From: Bacteroidia bacterium | Lineage (GTDB): Bacteria > Bacteroidota > Bacteroidia > J057 | Direction of reading: 5' to 3' | Assembly (NCBI GenBank): GCA_022760475.1 | Contig: JALEFZ010000054.1 | Coordinates: 1 to 33,353, forward strand | DNA: 33,353 nt | Part shown: positions 16,588 through 24,185 of the stretch, piece after piece | How positions within the stretch are numbered: the stretch's first letter is position 1 | How the letters are laid out: each line of letters starts with the position of its first letter | Position numbers and translations under genes: made by a program | The notes under the pieces: model-generated | The model's input: only the letters and a program-made list of their open reading frames with translations | What the model was told of the DNA's origin: nothing | Database searches by the model: none

Positions 16588-18270
16588 ATGAAGCGCCATT
16601 TTATAAGGAACCCCTATCTCCTTCTGTTTATTTGGCTTACATGCATGTTAACATTAAAGTCCGGTTTTGGACAGGAATTTCAAAGGAGGTCATATCATTC
16701 TGAATCAAATTTTGGAAAACTGATTTGGAGTGAAGATTTCAAGAACAATAAAAATAGCTGGCCGGAATTCACCTCTAACACCAAATACAGCCGACTCAAG
16801 GAAGGAAAGTTTCTTTTGGCTACAAGACTCAATGAACCCTTAATTATTGAAAAGGAAATCGGGATTCCAGCCCACCAGGAATTTGAGCTTAAACTGGAAT
16901 GGAAAACCTTGGTCAACAAACCCCAGGGATTGACAGGACTTTGTTTTGGAGATCAGTTTGAGCTTTACGGTCTCGTGGTCAACAAAAATGGCAAAATACA
17001 ATTGGTGAATTTGGGAGAAACTGAAGTAAGCGTTCTTGCCGAAAAAGAGGGTTCATACCTTTGGTCTTCACAGGAAAATCACTCAATGACCTTTAGGCAA
17101 ACCCAAAATATGTGGGAGTTTTTTCTTGATGGTTCTTATGTCTTTTCTTATAAAAAGCAGGAAGCGGTGGGATCACAGGCAGGCCTATTCGCACTTGGAA
17201 AAACAGCCGTAGAGGTTCAAAAAATCACACTTTCAGGCATTCAAGTGCCCAGATTTGAAGAACCTCTTGGTGAAATTATCATACATTCACCTCCCCTTCA
17301 AGAATCTGAAAACGTATTTGTGAAAGACAAATACCAGCAGATCATGGGCCAGTTGAAGGATATGGAAGGAATCCATCAGGTATTTGTGAATGGAGAAGAA
17401 GTCTACGTCAATTCAAAAGGATATTTCTTCATGACCAAAAGACTAGACTCTACGGTTAATCACATTCATTTAGCTTCATTAACCAAAAAAGGAAAATGGG
17501 TCAGAAAGTCATTCAACATCATCCTTGAGTCTACTCCCAAGGCAGTTCACACCAACAAATGGGTGAACAATGGAGGTAACAATCACCTTCTACTTATTGG
17601 GATTAATGAATATTCAAGTTGGCCAGAGTTAAGGAACGCTGTCAAGGACGTTAGAGATATAGCTCATGTGCTGACCAGAAGTTATGATTTTGAGCAAAGC
17701 AGGGTCACTCAAATTCTCAATGGGGAAGCCACCAGAGAAAAGATTCTGGAAACACTAGAAAACCTTCAGGAAAGGCTAGGCCCTAATGATAACCTGCTGA
17801 TTTATTATGCTGGTCATGGGTATTATGACGAGGAATCTCAATTGGGATATTGGGTACCAGTAGATGCCCGGCTCGATAAAATCCCTGACTACATTCGAAA
17901 TAGCACCATTCACGACTACCTGAGAACAATCAATACCAAACATACTTTTCTGATTGCAGATGCTTGTTATGCAGGTTCTTTGTTTGCCAATTACAGAGGC
18001 TCAAACTATAACAACAGCAAATCAAGATGGGCATTTACCTCGGGCAACCTTGAAAAGGTTTGGGACGGAAAACCTGGAGGAAATAGTCCATTTGCCAAAA
18101 GTTTGATTGATTTCTTAGTTGGCTACAATAGAAATGAATTGCCCATCAATCTGATTATAGAAAGTGTCAGTAAGACGGTAAGCTATAGAACCAATCAGAC
18201 TCCTAAAGGAAGCCCACTCAAAATGGCAGGCGATTCTGGAGGAATTTTGGTCCTGAAAAAGACTAATTAA
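16588..18270 (+). CDS. Secreted caspase-like (C14 family) cysteine peptidase with lectin-like and Ig-like domains
   Basis: 560 residues. A signal peptide (about 1-28, cleavage before QEF) is followed by a beta-sandwich of the laminin-G/DUF1080 type (about 43-215, LIWSEDFKNNKNSWPEF; LFALGKTAVEVQKITLSG). An Ig-like segment of the kind often seen before bacterial caspases comes next (about 224-315, QVFVNGEEVYVNSKGYFF), then a caspase-fold domain from about 327 (LLLIGINEYSSWPELRNAVKD). The catalytic dyad is visible as H410 in YYAGHGYYD and C460 in DACYAGSLF, 50 residues apart as in the family. There is no lipobox and no membrane helix after the signal, so it should act in the periplasm or outside. 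Targets are unknown. It is monocistronic and ends in a terminator region. Confidence 0.9.
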   Translation: MKRHFIRNPYLLLFIWLTCMLTLKSGFGQEFQRRSYHSESNFGKLIWSEDFKNNKNSWPEFTSNTKYSRLKEGKFLLATRLNEPLIIEKEIGIPAHQEFELKLEWKTLVNKPQGLTGLCFGDQFELYGLVVNKNGKIQLVNLGETEVSVLAEKEGSYLWSSQENHSMTFRQTQNMWEFFLDGSYVFSYKKQEAVGSQAGLFALGKTAVEVQKITLSGIQVPRFEEPLGEIIIHSPPLQESENVFVKDKYQQIMGQLKDMEGIHQVFVNGEEVYVNSKGYFFMTKRLDSTVNHIHLASLTKKGKWVRKSFNIILESTPKAVHTNKWVNNGGNNHLLLIGINEYSSWPELRNAVKDVRDIAHVLTRSYDFEQSRVTQILNGEATREKILETLENLQERLGPNDNLLIYYAGHGYYDEESQLGYWVPVDARLDKIPDYIRNSTIHDYLRTINTKHTFLIADACYAGSLFANYRGSNYNNSKSRWAFTSGNLEKVWDGKPGGNSPFAKSLIDFLVGYNRNELPINLIIESVSKTVSYRTNQTPKGSPLKMAGDSGGILVLKKTN

Positions 18271-18293
18271 GAAGTGGTATATAAGTAGTGAGA

Positions 18294-18359
18294 AGAAACA
18301 GGCCAGGTAAAGTCTTTTGTTGTCATCGTTTATTCTTTAGTGAGACTGGTCCTGTTTCT
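18294..18359 (+). repeat. Long-range inverted repeat in the caspase gene 3' region
   Basis: AGAAACAGGCCAG (18294-18306) pairs with CTGGTCCTGTTTCT (18346-18359), with a single bulged base and a 39-base loop. It lies 24 bases after the stop codon and just before the true terminator hairpin. It could be a 3' UTR stability element or part of a small transcript. Confidence 0.5.
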
Positions 18360-18383
18360 TGATTTTAGGAAGATGGAATGGAT

Positions 18384-18414
18384 AATCCTCACTCAGTTTG
18401 AGTGGGGATTTTTT
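18384..18414 (+). terminator. Rho-independent terminator after the caspase-like gene
   Basis: AATCCTCACTC (18384-18394) pairs fully with GAGTGGGGATT (18400-18410), including one G-U pair, around loop AGTTT. A run of T follows to 18414. It lies between convergent genes, and the T-run is on plus. Confidence 0.85.
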
Positions 18415-18432
18415 ATGAGATGCTTTTAAGCA

Positions 18433-19056
18433 TTATTTATAATCCAGTTCACCTGCCAGTATCCTCGTATCAATGTGATTTTCTCGAGGAGGAATGGGAC
18501 AAGAAAAATCCTCATTGTACACACAGTACGGGTTATAGGCATCATTGAAGTCAAGCCTCCAACCCTCCTTGATGGTAATGTCCAGATAACGCCCTCCACC
18601 ATAGGTAAACTGTCCAGTGGTTTCGTCTGTAAAAGGCACAAATAATACTTGCTCATCTGTCCCAATATACTCGAAGGCAGTTAGTTGGTACTTTTTTTCA
18701 TCCAATTCGAAAACCAGTTTTCCTGCATCCAAAAACTCCCTGAGTTTACCGCTTGTTGTCAATAGCCTGAGGGTATCTACCTCCTCAGGAGTGACCCATG
18801 CCGCTTCCAGGCTGAATTTTTCCTTTGGAGGATAATATTTCAAGCCTGCAAAGCTATTCTTTTTGTCCTGCGGAATCGGACTTTCAGGATCATTTTGAAA
18901 TTGAAGGTCTTTTTTCTCTCTTTTTTCTTCCACTTCAAGGATAAAGGTTTTGGAAGTGAAATTATTGGCTTGTTGAAACATAATCACAGCCAGAAATAAC
19001 GCCCCTACTGCAAGGGCTATATACATACTTCTTTTTGGTGAATTTGCGTTTGACAT
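18433..19056 (-). CDS. DUF1684 domain protein with N-terminal membrane anchor
   Basis: 207 residues. A basic N-terminus is followed by a membrane helix (about 11-28), so the rest is expected in the periplasm. The family hallmarks of DUF1684 are clear: GLKYYPP, then FVPFTDETTGQFTYGGGRYL, then LDFNDAYNPYCVYNEDFSCP, and a PPRENH segment before the C-terminal AGELDYK. The biochemical role of DUF1684 is unknown. It begins 6 bases after the stop of the small HTH gene, so both are one operon and the HTH protein probably controls it. Confidence 0.9.
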   Translation of the reverse strand: MSNANSPKRSMYIALAVGALFLAVIMFQQANNFTSKTFILEVEEKREKKDLQFQNDPESPIPQDKKNSFAGLKYYPPKEKFSLEAAWVTPEEVDTLRLLTTSGKLREFLDAGKLVFELDEKKYQLTAFEYIGTDEQVLFVPFTDETTGQFTYGGGRYLDITIKEGWRLDFNDAYNPYCVYNEDFSCPIPPRENHIDTRILAGELDYK

Positions 19057-19062
19057 GATGGA

Positions 19063-19362
19063 TTAATTTTTGGTCTTGTATTCTGCCAATGTTTCTTTGA
19101 TGAGGTTGACTTCTTCTTTCAGGCTGTATAGCTCCTTCTCAAGATTGAGGTTGCTGAGATCTTCTTTACAGACAAGGTCATGATACCAAATACCCGCTGC
19201 ATCCATTATTTGTTCTAGCAATCGACTCTCCATAGAATCCCCATTGAGTTTCCGGGTAATAAATGTTCTGTGCTTATCGGTCTTAAGTGCTATTTCTTGA
19301 TGGTTAATTCCCTTATCTCTAAGGTATCGTTTCAATTTATGCACAATAGGTTCTTTATTCAT
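19063..19362 (-). CDS. Small Cro/CI-like HTH protein with C-terminal coiled coil
   Basis: 99 residues. The first 60 (IVHKLKRYLRDKGINHQEIALKTDKHRTFITRKLNG, given here as separate motifs KRYLRDKGIN, HQEIALKTDK and RTFITRKLNG) fit an XRE-type helix-turn-helix in which QEIALKT and RTFITRKL are the two helices. Residues about 72-98 form a charged heptad-like helix suited to dimerisation. It is the first gene of an operon with DUF1684. Its promoter contains a TCACAA element in three copies, two of them inside perfect 9-bp repeats spaced 20 bases apart, which makes autoregulation likely but unproven. Confidence 0.8.
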   Translation of the reverse strand: MNKEPIVHKLKRYLRDKGINHQEIALKTDKHRTFITRKLNGDSMESRLLEQIMDAAGIWYHDLVCKEDLSNLNLEKELYSLKEEVNLIKETLAEYKTKN

Positions 19363-19411
19363 AACAAAAGAAACTAATTACTTGATATAATTGGCCAATG
19401 GTATTAAATTG

Positions 19412-19447
19412 GAATCACAAAAGTAATATAAGAATCACAACTCACAA
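19412..19447 (-). promoter_or_regulatory. Promoter with direct-repeat operator for the HTH-DUF1684 operon
   Basis: On minus, TTG (19447-19445) and an exact TAnnTTTG element, TACTTTTG (19425-19418), are separated by 19 bases, fitting the Bacteroidota -33/-7 pattern; the start at 19362 is about 50 bases further. The repeat GAATCACAA occurs at 19412-19420 and 19432-19440, exactly 20 bases apart (two helical turns), and TCACAA appears a third time at 19442-19447. The copies overlap the -7, spacer and -33 regions. A palindrome ATTGGCCAAT (19390-19399) lies just downstream. Confidence 0.55.
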
Positions 19448-19456
19448 TAATTCTCC

Positions 19457-19708
19457 ATGGAAACTGAAAAAGTATTTTACTGTGCTTCGAGGACATTCCC
19501 AGTCTATTATAAGGTCAATCCAAAATCAGGAATAATCGAAAGCATCAAGGATTGGAGCGAATATCCAAAAGCCATAGACAGATTCAATTATTCCGCAGTA
19601 TTTGCCCGAGAAATCAGCCATACTTGTAAGGCAATTTCTAGGGAAGAATATGAGCAAAAGCGCGAATTTGTTTCGACCTATATGAATTTGAATCAGTCAG
19701 CTTCCTAA
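19457..19708 (+). CDS. Small hypothetical protein
   Basis: 83 residues, divergent from the HTH-DUF1684 operon and 94 bases away. It begins METEKVFYCASRTFP and contains no signal peptide or membrane helix. It has two Cys (residues 9 and 56) and an aromatic-rich first half. No family is recognised. The 94-base divergent region holds the operator-like repeats, so it may share regulation: a plus-strand -7-like TAAATTGG (19405-19412) with TTG at 19382 fits loosely. Coding is supported by a clean frame, a sensible composition and its placement between two strand changes. Confidence 0.6.
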   Translation: METEKVFYCASRTFPVYYKVNPKSGIIESIKDWSEYPKAIDRFNYSAVFAREISHTCKAISREEYEQKREFVSTYMNLNQSAS

Positions 19709-19853
19709 TAGGCTCAAGTTGTCAGTTTACTAACTTCTCGTTTGGAAAATCCTTTCCAGCGAGCAATATGTTCTTTTTCAGTTTCCTAACCTCAGGTTCT
19801 GTCTGGTATTCAACACTCATTATGCACAACAACTAAAAATAATTCTGGGAAGC

Positions 19854-20642
19854 ATGAAACACCTATTATTGTCCTTACTCCTCCTGCTCATGATAGGAGC
19901 AGTTATAAGTTGTAGTTCCAACTCAGACAGGAAAATTCCGATAGAAACCAAGGTAGATTCCACTTCCTCGAAATTGCTGTTAGTAGAAGAACAGGAAGAA
20001 CACTCATTTGATCAGTTCAATGCTTATGACAGCTTGTTTCAGGAGCTTGAAAAGGTAAATAAGGTGGATTGGCTTTGGTTAAAGGCCATCATGATTAAGG
20101 AGTCTCACGGAGAAGCAGGCTTCATTTCTTCTGCTGGAGCTGTAGGTCTTATGCAACTGATGCCTAGAAAAGGAAGTTATATTGATGATAATTTTCGAAA
20201 TTATCAGTCAGCGAGGAAACAGCGAAGAAAGAAAGATGGACTCAGATACTATCAGGGGAAGTCAGAAACTTTTTGGGTCAATAATTACAGGAGGTCTCTG
20301 GACTCTTTACAACAGAACCTAAATCAATTTGAATTGTACCAGATCGACAAAAGATTTGAGCCCAAATGGAATATTACGGACGCGTCGAGGCAATTTTCTT
20401 CAGATTTCTATTTCTTCAGGTCAAGGAAACATGGCCTTTATAAGTCCAGGATTCTCGCCTTTGCAGCCTACAATGCTGGACGTTATGCCGTGATGACTAA
20501 TAAAAACCTTGCTTCCACCGACCATATCCCAATTAACCGACAAACGGAGTCCTACGTAGCAAATGTTGAAAGGATACTGAAAGAGTTGAAGGATGCAAAT
20601 GGATTGTTGAATGAAAGAAATTATTGGATTTTAAAACTTTAA
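19854..20642 (+). CDS. Lytic transglycosylase lipoprotein (SLT domain) with an insertion
   Basis: 262 residues. The lipoprotein signal has a lipobox ending AVISC (C20). The SLT lysozyme-like domain cleaves peptidoglycan glycan strands: IKESHGEAGF carries the catalytic Glu (E83), then AGAVGLMQLMP (about 95-105), and AAYNAGRYAV near 205-215. Between the last two there are about 100 residues, against roughly 45 in typical family members; the extra part is basic (RKQRRKKDGLRYYQGK) and then rich in Gln/Asn/Leu. It should sit in the outer or inner membrane facing the wall. Single gene followed by a terminator hairpin. Confidence 0.88.
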   Translation: MKHLLLSLLLLLMIGAVISCSSNSDRKIPIETKVDSTSSKLLLVEEQEEHSFDQFNAYDSLFQELEKVNKVDWLWLKAIMIKESHGEAGFISSAGAVGLMQLMPRKGSYIDDNFRNYQSARKQRRKKDGLRYYQGKSETFWVNNYRRSLDSLQQNLNQFELYQIDKRFEPKWNITDASRQFSSDFYFFRSRKHGLYKSRILAFAAYNAGRYAVMTNKNLASTDHIPINRQTESYVANVERILKELKDANGLLNERNYWILKL

Positions 20643-20655
20643 GGCTCAACAAGTA

Positions 20656-20692
20656 AAGGGCTGCTCCATTTGGAACAGCCCTTCTGCTTTTT
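20656..20692. terminator. Terminator hairpin between convergent genes
   Basis: AAGGGCTGCTCC (20656-20667) pairs with GGAACAGCCCTT (20672-20683), with one mismatch and loop ATTT. A TTTTT run ends at 20692. It serves the transglycosylase gene and perhaps the converging small gene. Confidence 0.75.
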
Positions 20693-20703
20693 CTCCCTGT
20701 TAG

Positions 20704-21111
20704 TTAGTTTTTGGATTCATCATCATCTTCGTCATCATGGCCGTTGGCTGTAAGTAAATCCATGAACTTTCCTCCTCTCTCGCCAGCGACTGCTTTTCCC
20801 GCTTGTCTGGCAGCACCACGAATATCCCTGGGGACACCGGTAACGGTTTTTAGCGCTCCATGTGCTGTATCGATGAGTCCCCCTCCTACATTAGCTGTAC
20901 CTTCAATTGCATCTCCTACAATGTCAACAGCATTGCCTAGAAGGGTCCCAGGCACCTTGCCCAACTCACCATCGACGATGTTTTCTCCAGTTTCTACAAC
21001 AGTATTGACAACATTTCCTACAGTGTTACCTACTAGTTCGGCCGCTGATTCCAGTGTTGTTCCAATACCTCGGAAAAGGGAATTTAGACCTCTAAATGTA
21101 TTGCTTTTCAT
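20704..21111 (-). CDS. Glycine/alanine/valine-rich small protein with acidic tail
   Basis: 135 residues, no recognised family. Residues about 13-100 repeat short amphipathic segments with Gly at regular positions (AAELVGNTVGNVVNTVVETG; TLLGNAVDIVGDAIEGTANV; GALKTVTGVPRDIRGAARQAG). The C-terminus is strongly acidic (DDEDDDESK). There is no signal peptide and no continuous membrane helix. The pattern suggests surface-seeking helices that could bind membrane or a partner, as in LEA-like or apolipoprotein-like proteins; this is inference. A plus-strand frame of 142 codons overlaps it, but that one is Pro/Ser/Thr low complexity and looks like a shadow. Confidence 0.6.
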   Translation of the reverse strand: MKSNTFRGLNSLFRGIGTTLESAAELVGNTVGNVVNTVVETGENIVDGELGKVPGTLLGNAVDIVGDAIEGTANVGGGLIDTAHGALKTVTGVPRDIRGAARQAGKAVAGERGGKFMDLLTANGHDDEDDDESKN

Positions 21112-21325
21112 ATCACTTACGGTTAATAATTTAGTTTAAATACTTGAACTAAAAATGAATACTACTCCTAAAAGGATCGAAAATTAAAATATACCTACTT
21201 AATGATTATATGGATTCAATAACTTATTTGTCTTAATGACTCCGATATGGATTCAGCGTTGCAGCAAAACCATTAAAAATTGCTAAAAAAATCACATTCA
21301 CCTAAAAGTCAGTACTTTAACCGCA

Positions 21326-22810
21326 TTATTTTTTCTTTAAAACTCCATCTAACTTCATTTTTTCTACTGCAACAATTCCACTCAAGCAAGCCCCAGGAAT
21401 TCCTTGGCCTGGATACGTACTATCCCCACATATGTACATTCCCTTTCCATCAAACCTTGCATCCAGCATTTGCCATGGCTTAATTTTCATGTATTGGGGA
21501 TAGCCGCCTACAAATCCCCAAGATCTCTTGGTCCACTTTTCCCAACTTCCAGGAGTAGATGAATGCTGGTAGACCACATCTTTCTTCATTGCCAATCCGA
21601 CTCTTTCGAGATTTCTCCAAATAGTCTCTTCAATTTTTTCTTTTTTCTCAACAAAATTTCGTGCAGGATCTGGCACATGGGTAGAAATAGATCCAACTAA
21701 TTCATCAGGTCCACATCTTTCACCATCATCTGGGTGGCTCCAACTGAGAAATATGCTGTGTGAGCCTGCATAAGGTAATGCCTCATCTAGATGTATTTGG
21801 TGGTGAAGGCAGTCCACATTCTCTTTTCGAGTTATGACAAATCCCATCTGAAAGGCGGAGTTCAATTTGTCAGACCTTAATATTTTCTTTTGATACTTCT
21901 TATTAAACAGGTCGTTATCAAGCAGTTCAAGACTGTTATTTATAGGTATGGAGGATACCACATTCCTTACAAGAAACTCTTGCTCCTCTCCTCGGTAATT
22001 AGATTTTAATTTGTAATGGTCATTTTGTGGAAGAATTTGAGAAACAGGAGTTCTAGTCAATAATTTTCCTCCATGCTGTTCAACATACCCAACTAAAATA
22101 TCAACCATCTTTCCAAGCCCTCCTGGCATGTAGTAATTGGTGAAATTGGTATAGCACAATGCTGTAGCTCCGAAAAGGATATTTACCTCCTCCAGGTAAT
22201 TTTGAGCTGTAATGAGCAATTGTTCGTTTACAAATTCCTTGAACAATTCGTTCTCGAACAAGCCATACTTCTTTAGTAAATCTTCTACGGATACAAATGC
22301 CTTAGCAGCAAAACCCAATTGTTTAGGTTGGAAATGGGTAGCAGCATAGATCAAATCCTTGACGGATGAGGGAGGAAAAGCCCGTTGGACCAGAGAGGTT
22401 TCCCATACAAAATGGGCAATTTTATAACACTCTTTCCAAAAAGCAGCTTGGCCTTTGCTTCCAAAAACCCTCTCTGCTTCTGCAATCCATTGATCCAGGT
22501 TTTTGTAACGGGTCAGAACTTCGCCATTTTTCAGGTAGACTTTCATGGGAATAGACAATTCCCAAGGATTTAGTTTGATGCCCGTTTCTCTTTCAAGAAA
22601 TTCCAATGGCATATGAGGATCAAGGCCTACCAGGGTGGTCGCCCCACTTTCGAAAACATAGTTTTTCCTGGGATAGGAGGATGAGCAGCCTCCTGCCAGC
22701 CAATTCTGCTCAAGGAGGAGCACTTTTTTCCCCTCTTTGGCCAAAAGAACTGCGGCTGTAAGCCCCGCCATGCCACTTCCGATGACTGCTACATCTGCGT
22801 CGTAATTCAT
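21326..22810 (-). CDS. FAD-dependent oxidoreductase related to phytoene desaturase/carotene isomerase (CrtI/CrtISO)
   Basis: 494 residues. The N-terminal dinucleotide-binding motif is VAVIGSGMAGLTAAVLLAKEG with VLLLEQN (residues 8-37), followed by the ATG-type GGCSSSYPRKNYVFESGAT segment of carotenoid-type amine oxidases. The C-terminal FAD-contact motif is MYICGDSTYPGQGIPGACLSG. Within the family it is nearest by eye to CrtISO/retinol saturase-like proteins rather than to CrtI with a clear carotenoid context. No crtB, crtZ or other carotenoid gene is visible in the window, so the substrate remains open. Monocistronic; its 203-base upstream gap holds the divergent pterin-gene start. Confidence 0.87.
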   Translation of the reverse strand: MNYDADVAVIGSGMAGLTAAVLLAKEGKKVLLLEQNWLAGGCSSSYPRKNYVFESGATTLVGLDPHMPLEFLERETGIKLNPWELSIPMKVYLKNGEVLTRYKNLDQWIAEAERVFGSKGQAAFWKECYKIAHFVWETSLVQRAFPPSSVKDLIYAATHFQPKQLGFAAKAFVSVEDLLKKYGLFENELFKEFVNEQLLITAQNYLEEVNILFGATALCYTNFTNYYMPGGLGKMVDILVGYVEQHGGKLLTRTPVSQILPQNDHYKLKSNYRGEEQEFLVRNVVSSIPINNSLELLDNDLFNKKYQKKILRSDKLNSAFQMGFVITRKENVDCLHHQIHLDEALPYAGSHSIFLSWSHPDDGERCGPDELVGSISTHVPDPARNFVEKKEKIEETIWRNLERVGLAMKKDVVYQHSSTPGSWEKWTKRSWGFVGGYPQYMKIKPWQMLDARFDGKGMYICGDSTYPGQGIPGACLSGIVAVEKMKLDGVLKKK

Positions 22811-23013
22811 ATTAACAGGAATGAAATCTTATTTATGTAGTTTTTCTAATGGATAAACAAAAAAGTAGTGGATAGGTTCTAAATTCTCATCGAATGTAAA
22901 CGAGGGCGTGAACAGGATTCCAAAAGTTAAACAAAAGTCGCATAACCGATAAATCCTGTGGCACTCCTATCCGTATAAACATTTAGTGATTGCTATCCAC
23001 CCAAAAAGTAAAA

Positions 23014-23424
23014 ATGAGGGTATCTGTATTTAGAAAAGCACATTTCAACGCGGCTCACCGCTTGCACAATCCTGAATGGGATGATGAAACAAACAAAAAG
23101 GTTTTTGGCAAGTGTAACAATCCTAATTATCACGGTCATAACTATAACCTGACCGTGAAAGTTACTGGAGAGATTGATCCACGAACAGGTTATGTGCTGG
23201 ATGTTAAGATTTTGAAAGACATCATGGAAGAACATGTTCTCCAAAGATTTGATCATAAGAACCTAAATCTTGACACCGAAGAATTTAAAAATTTAAACCC
23301 TACAGCGGAAAACATCGTTGTAGTCATCTGGAACATTCTCCGTCAACATCTTGACGAGAAACTTGATTTAACAGTAAGATTGTATGAAACCGAACGAAAC
23401 TTTGTGGAATACCCCGCACAATAA
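23014..23424 (+). CDS. 6-pyruvoyl-tetrahydropterin/6-carboxytetrahydropterin synthase family (PTPS/QueD)
   Basis: 136 residues from ATG 23014; an ATG at 22990 adds eight residues and does not match the family, whose N-terminus begins near VFRKAHFNAAH. Zinc ligands are H15, H40 and H42 (FNAAH ... YHGHNY), the catalytic Cys is C34 in FGKCNNP, and RFDHKNLN carries the Asp-His pair; ETERNFVEY closes the pocket. It acts on dihydroneopterin triphosphate, giving 6-pyruvoyl-tetrahydropterin or 6-carboxytetrahydropterin (queuosine route). The folE gene overlaps its 3' end by 41 bases, consistent with joint use of the FolE product. Confidence 0.92.
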   Translation: MRVSVFRKAHFNAAHRLHNPEWDDETNKKVFGKCNNPNYHGHNYNLTVKVTGEIDPRTGYVLDVKILKDIMEEHVLQRFDHKNLNLDTEEFKNLNPTAENIVVVIWNILRQHLDEKLDLTVRLYETERNFVEYPAQ

Positions 23425-24115
23425 AAATGGGGTAAACGGCCACAACGGCCACCACTCAGGGAAACACGGATTTCATGAGGAGTTGGGCGAGCACCATGTC
23501 GCTACCTCAGTGGAAACCCCGATGCGACCTGATGCTTTTGACCTGGACGACGACACCAAAATTGAACTCATTGAGGACAAATTTCGTGACATCATGGAAA
23601 TCCTTGGGCTCGACTTAACCGACGACAGCCTGAATGGAACCCCTCACAGGGTCGCCAAGATGTATGTAAAGGAAATTTTTAGTGGTCTGAACCCTGAGAA
23701 TAAACCCTCTACTACACTTTTTGACAACAAATATAAATATGGTGAGATGTTGGTGGAAAGGGATATTACCTTTTATTCCAACTGCGAACACCATTTTGTG
23801 CCTATTTGGGGTAAAGCCCATATTGCCTACATTTCGAGCGGCAAGGTGGTAGGTTTGTCAAAGCTGAACCGGATTGTAAAGTACTTCGCCAAAAGGCCTC
23901 AAGTACAAGAACGCATGAATCGACAAATAGCTGAAGAGCTCAAATCCATGCTTGAAACAGAAGATGTGGCTGTAATTCTCGACGCAAATCATATGTGTGT
24001 GCATTCGAGAGGAGTCGAAGACCACAGCAGTTCTACCGTTACTGCAGACTATTCAGGAAAATTTAAAGATCCTGAAGTGAAGGCAGAATTCTTGAAGTAC
24101 ATTGAGTTGAAGTAG
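23384..24115 (+). CDS. folE: GTP cyclohydrolase I FolE with His-rich N-terminal extension
   Basis: 243 residues. It converts GTP to dihydroneopterin triphosphate, the first step of pterin and folate synthesis. Zinc ligands C134, H137 (NCEHHF) and C205 (HMCVHSRG) have the same spacing as C110, H113, C181 of E. coli FolE. KMYVKEIFSGL and VGLSKLNRIV are typical. The first 46 residues include eight His within 40 and Gly/Asn-rich stretches (GHNGHHSGKHGFHEE); the conserved core starts near MRPDAFDL. The start overlaps the PTPS gene by 41 bases in another frame; a later ATG at 23522 would drop the extension, but the extension resembles what I recall in related Cytophagales FolE proteins. A terminator follows. 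Confidence 0.94.
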   Translation: MKPNETLWNTPHNKNGVNGHNGHHSGKHGFHEELGEHHVATSVETPMRPDAFDLDDDTKIELIEDKFRDIMEILGLDLTDDSLNGTPHRVAKMYVKEIFSGLNPENKPSTTLFDNKYKYGEMLVERDITFYSNCEHHFVPIWGKAHIAYISSGKVVGLSKLNRIVKYFAKRPQVQERMNRQIAEELKSMLETEDVAVILDANHMCVHSRGVEDHSSSTVTADYSGKFKDPEVKAEFLKYIELK

Positions 24116-24136
24116 AGAATTTACTAAAATTTGGAG

Positions 24137-24164
24137 AGCCATTCCCTGGGGAATGGCTTTTTTT
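24137..24164 (+). terminator. Rho-independent terminator after folE
   Basis: AGCCATTCCC (24137-24146) pairs with GGGAATGGCT (24149-24158) and is followed by a run of T to 24164. It starts 21 bases after the folE stop. Confidence 0.88.
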
Positions 24165-24185
24165 ATTAAATGGAAGTTATCCTGT

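Noticed and set aside
19063..19708. Toxin-antitoxin pair made of the HTH protein and a neighbour
   Set aside because: The HTH gene is in an operon with a membrane DUF1684 protein, and the 83-residue divergent gene shows no toxin motif.
20711..21139. Plus-strand 142-codon frame opposite the glycine-rich orphan
   Set aside because: Composition is Pro/Ser/Thr low complexity and runs antisense to a frame with more protein-like periodicity; no recognisable features.
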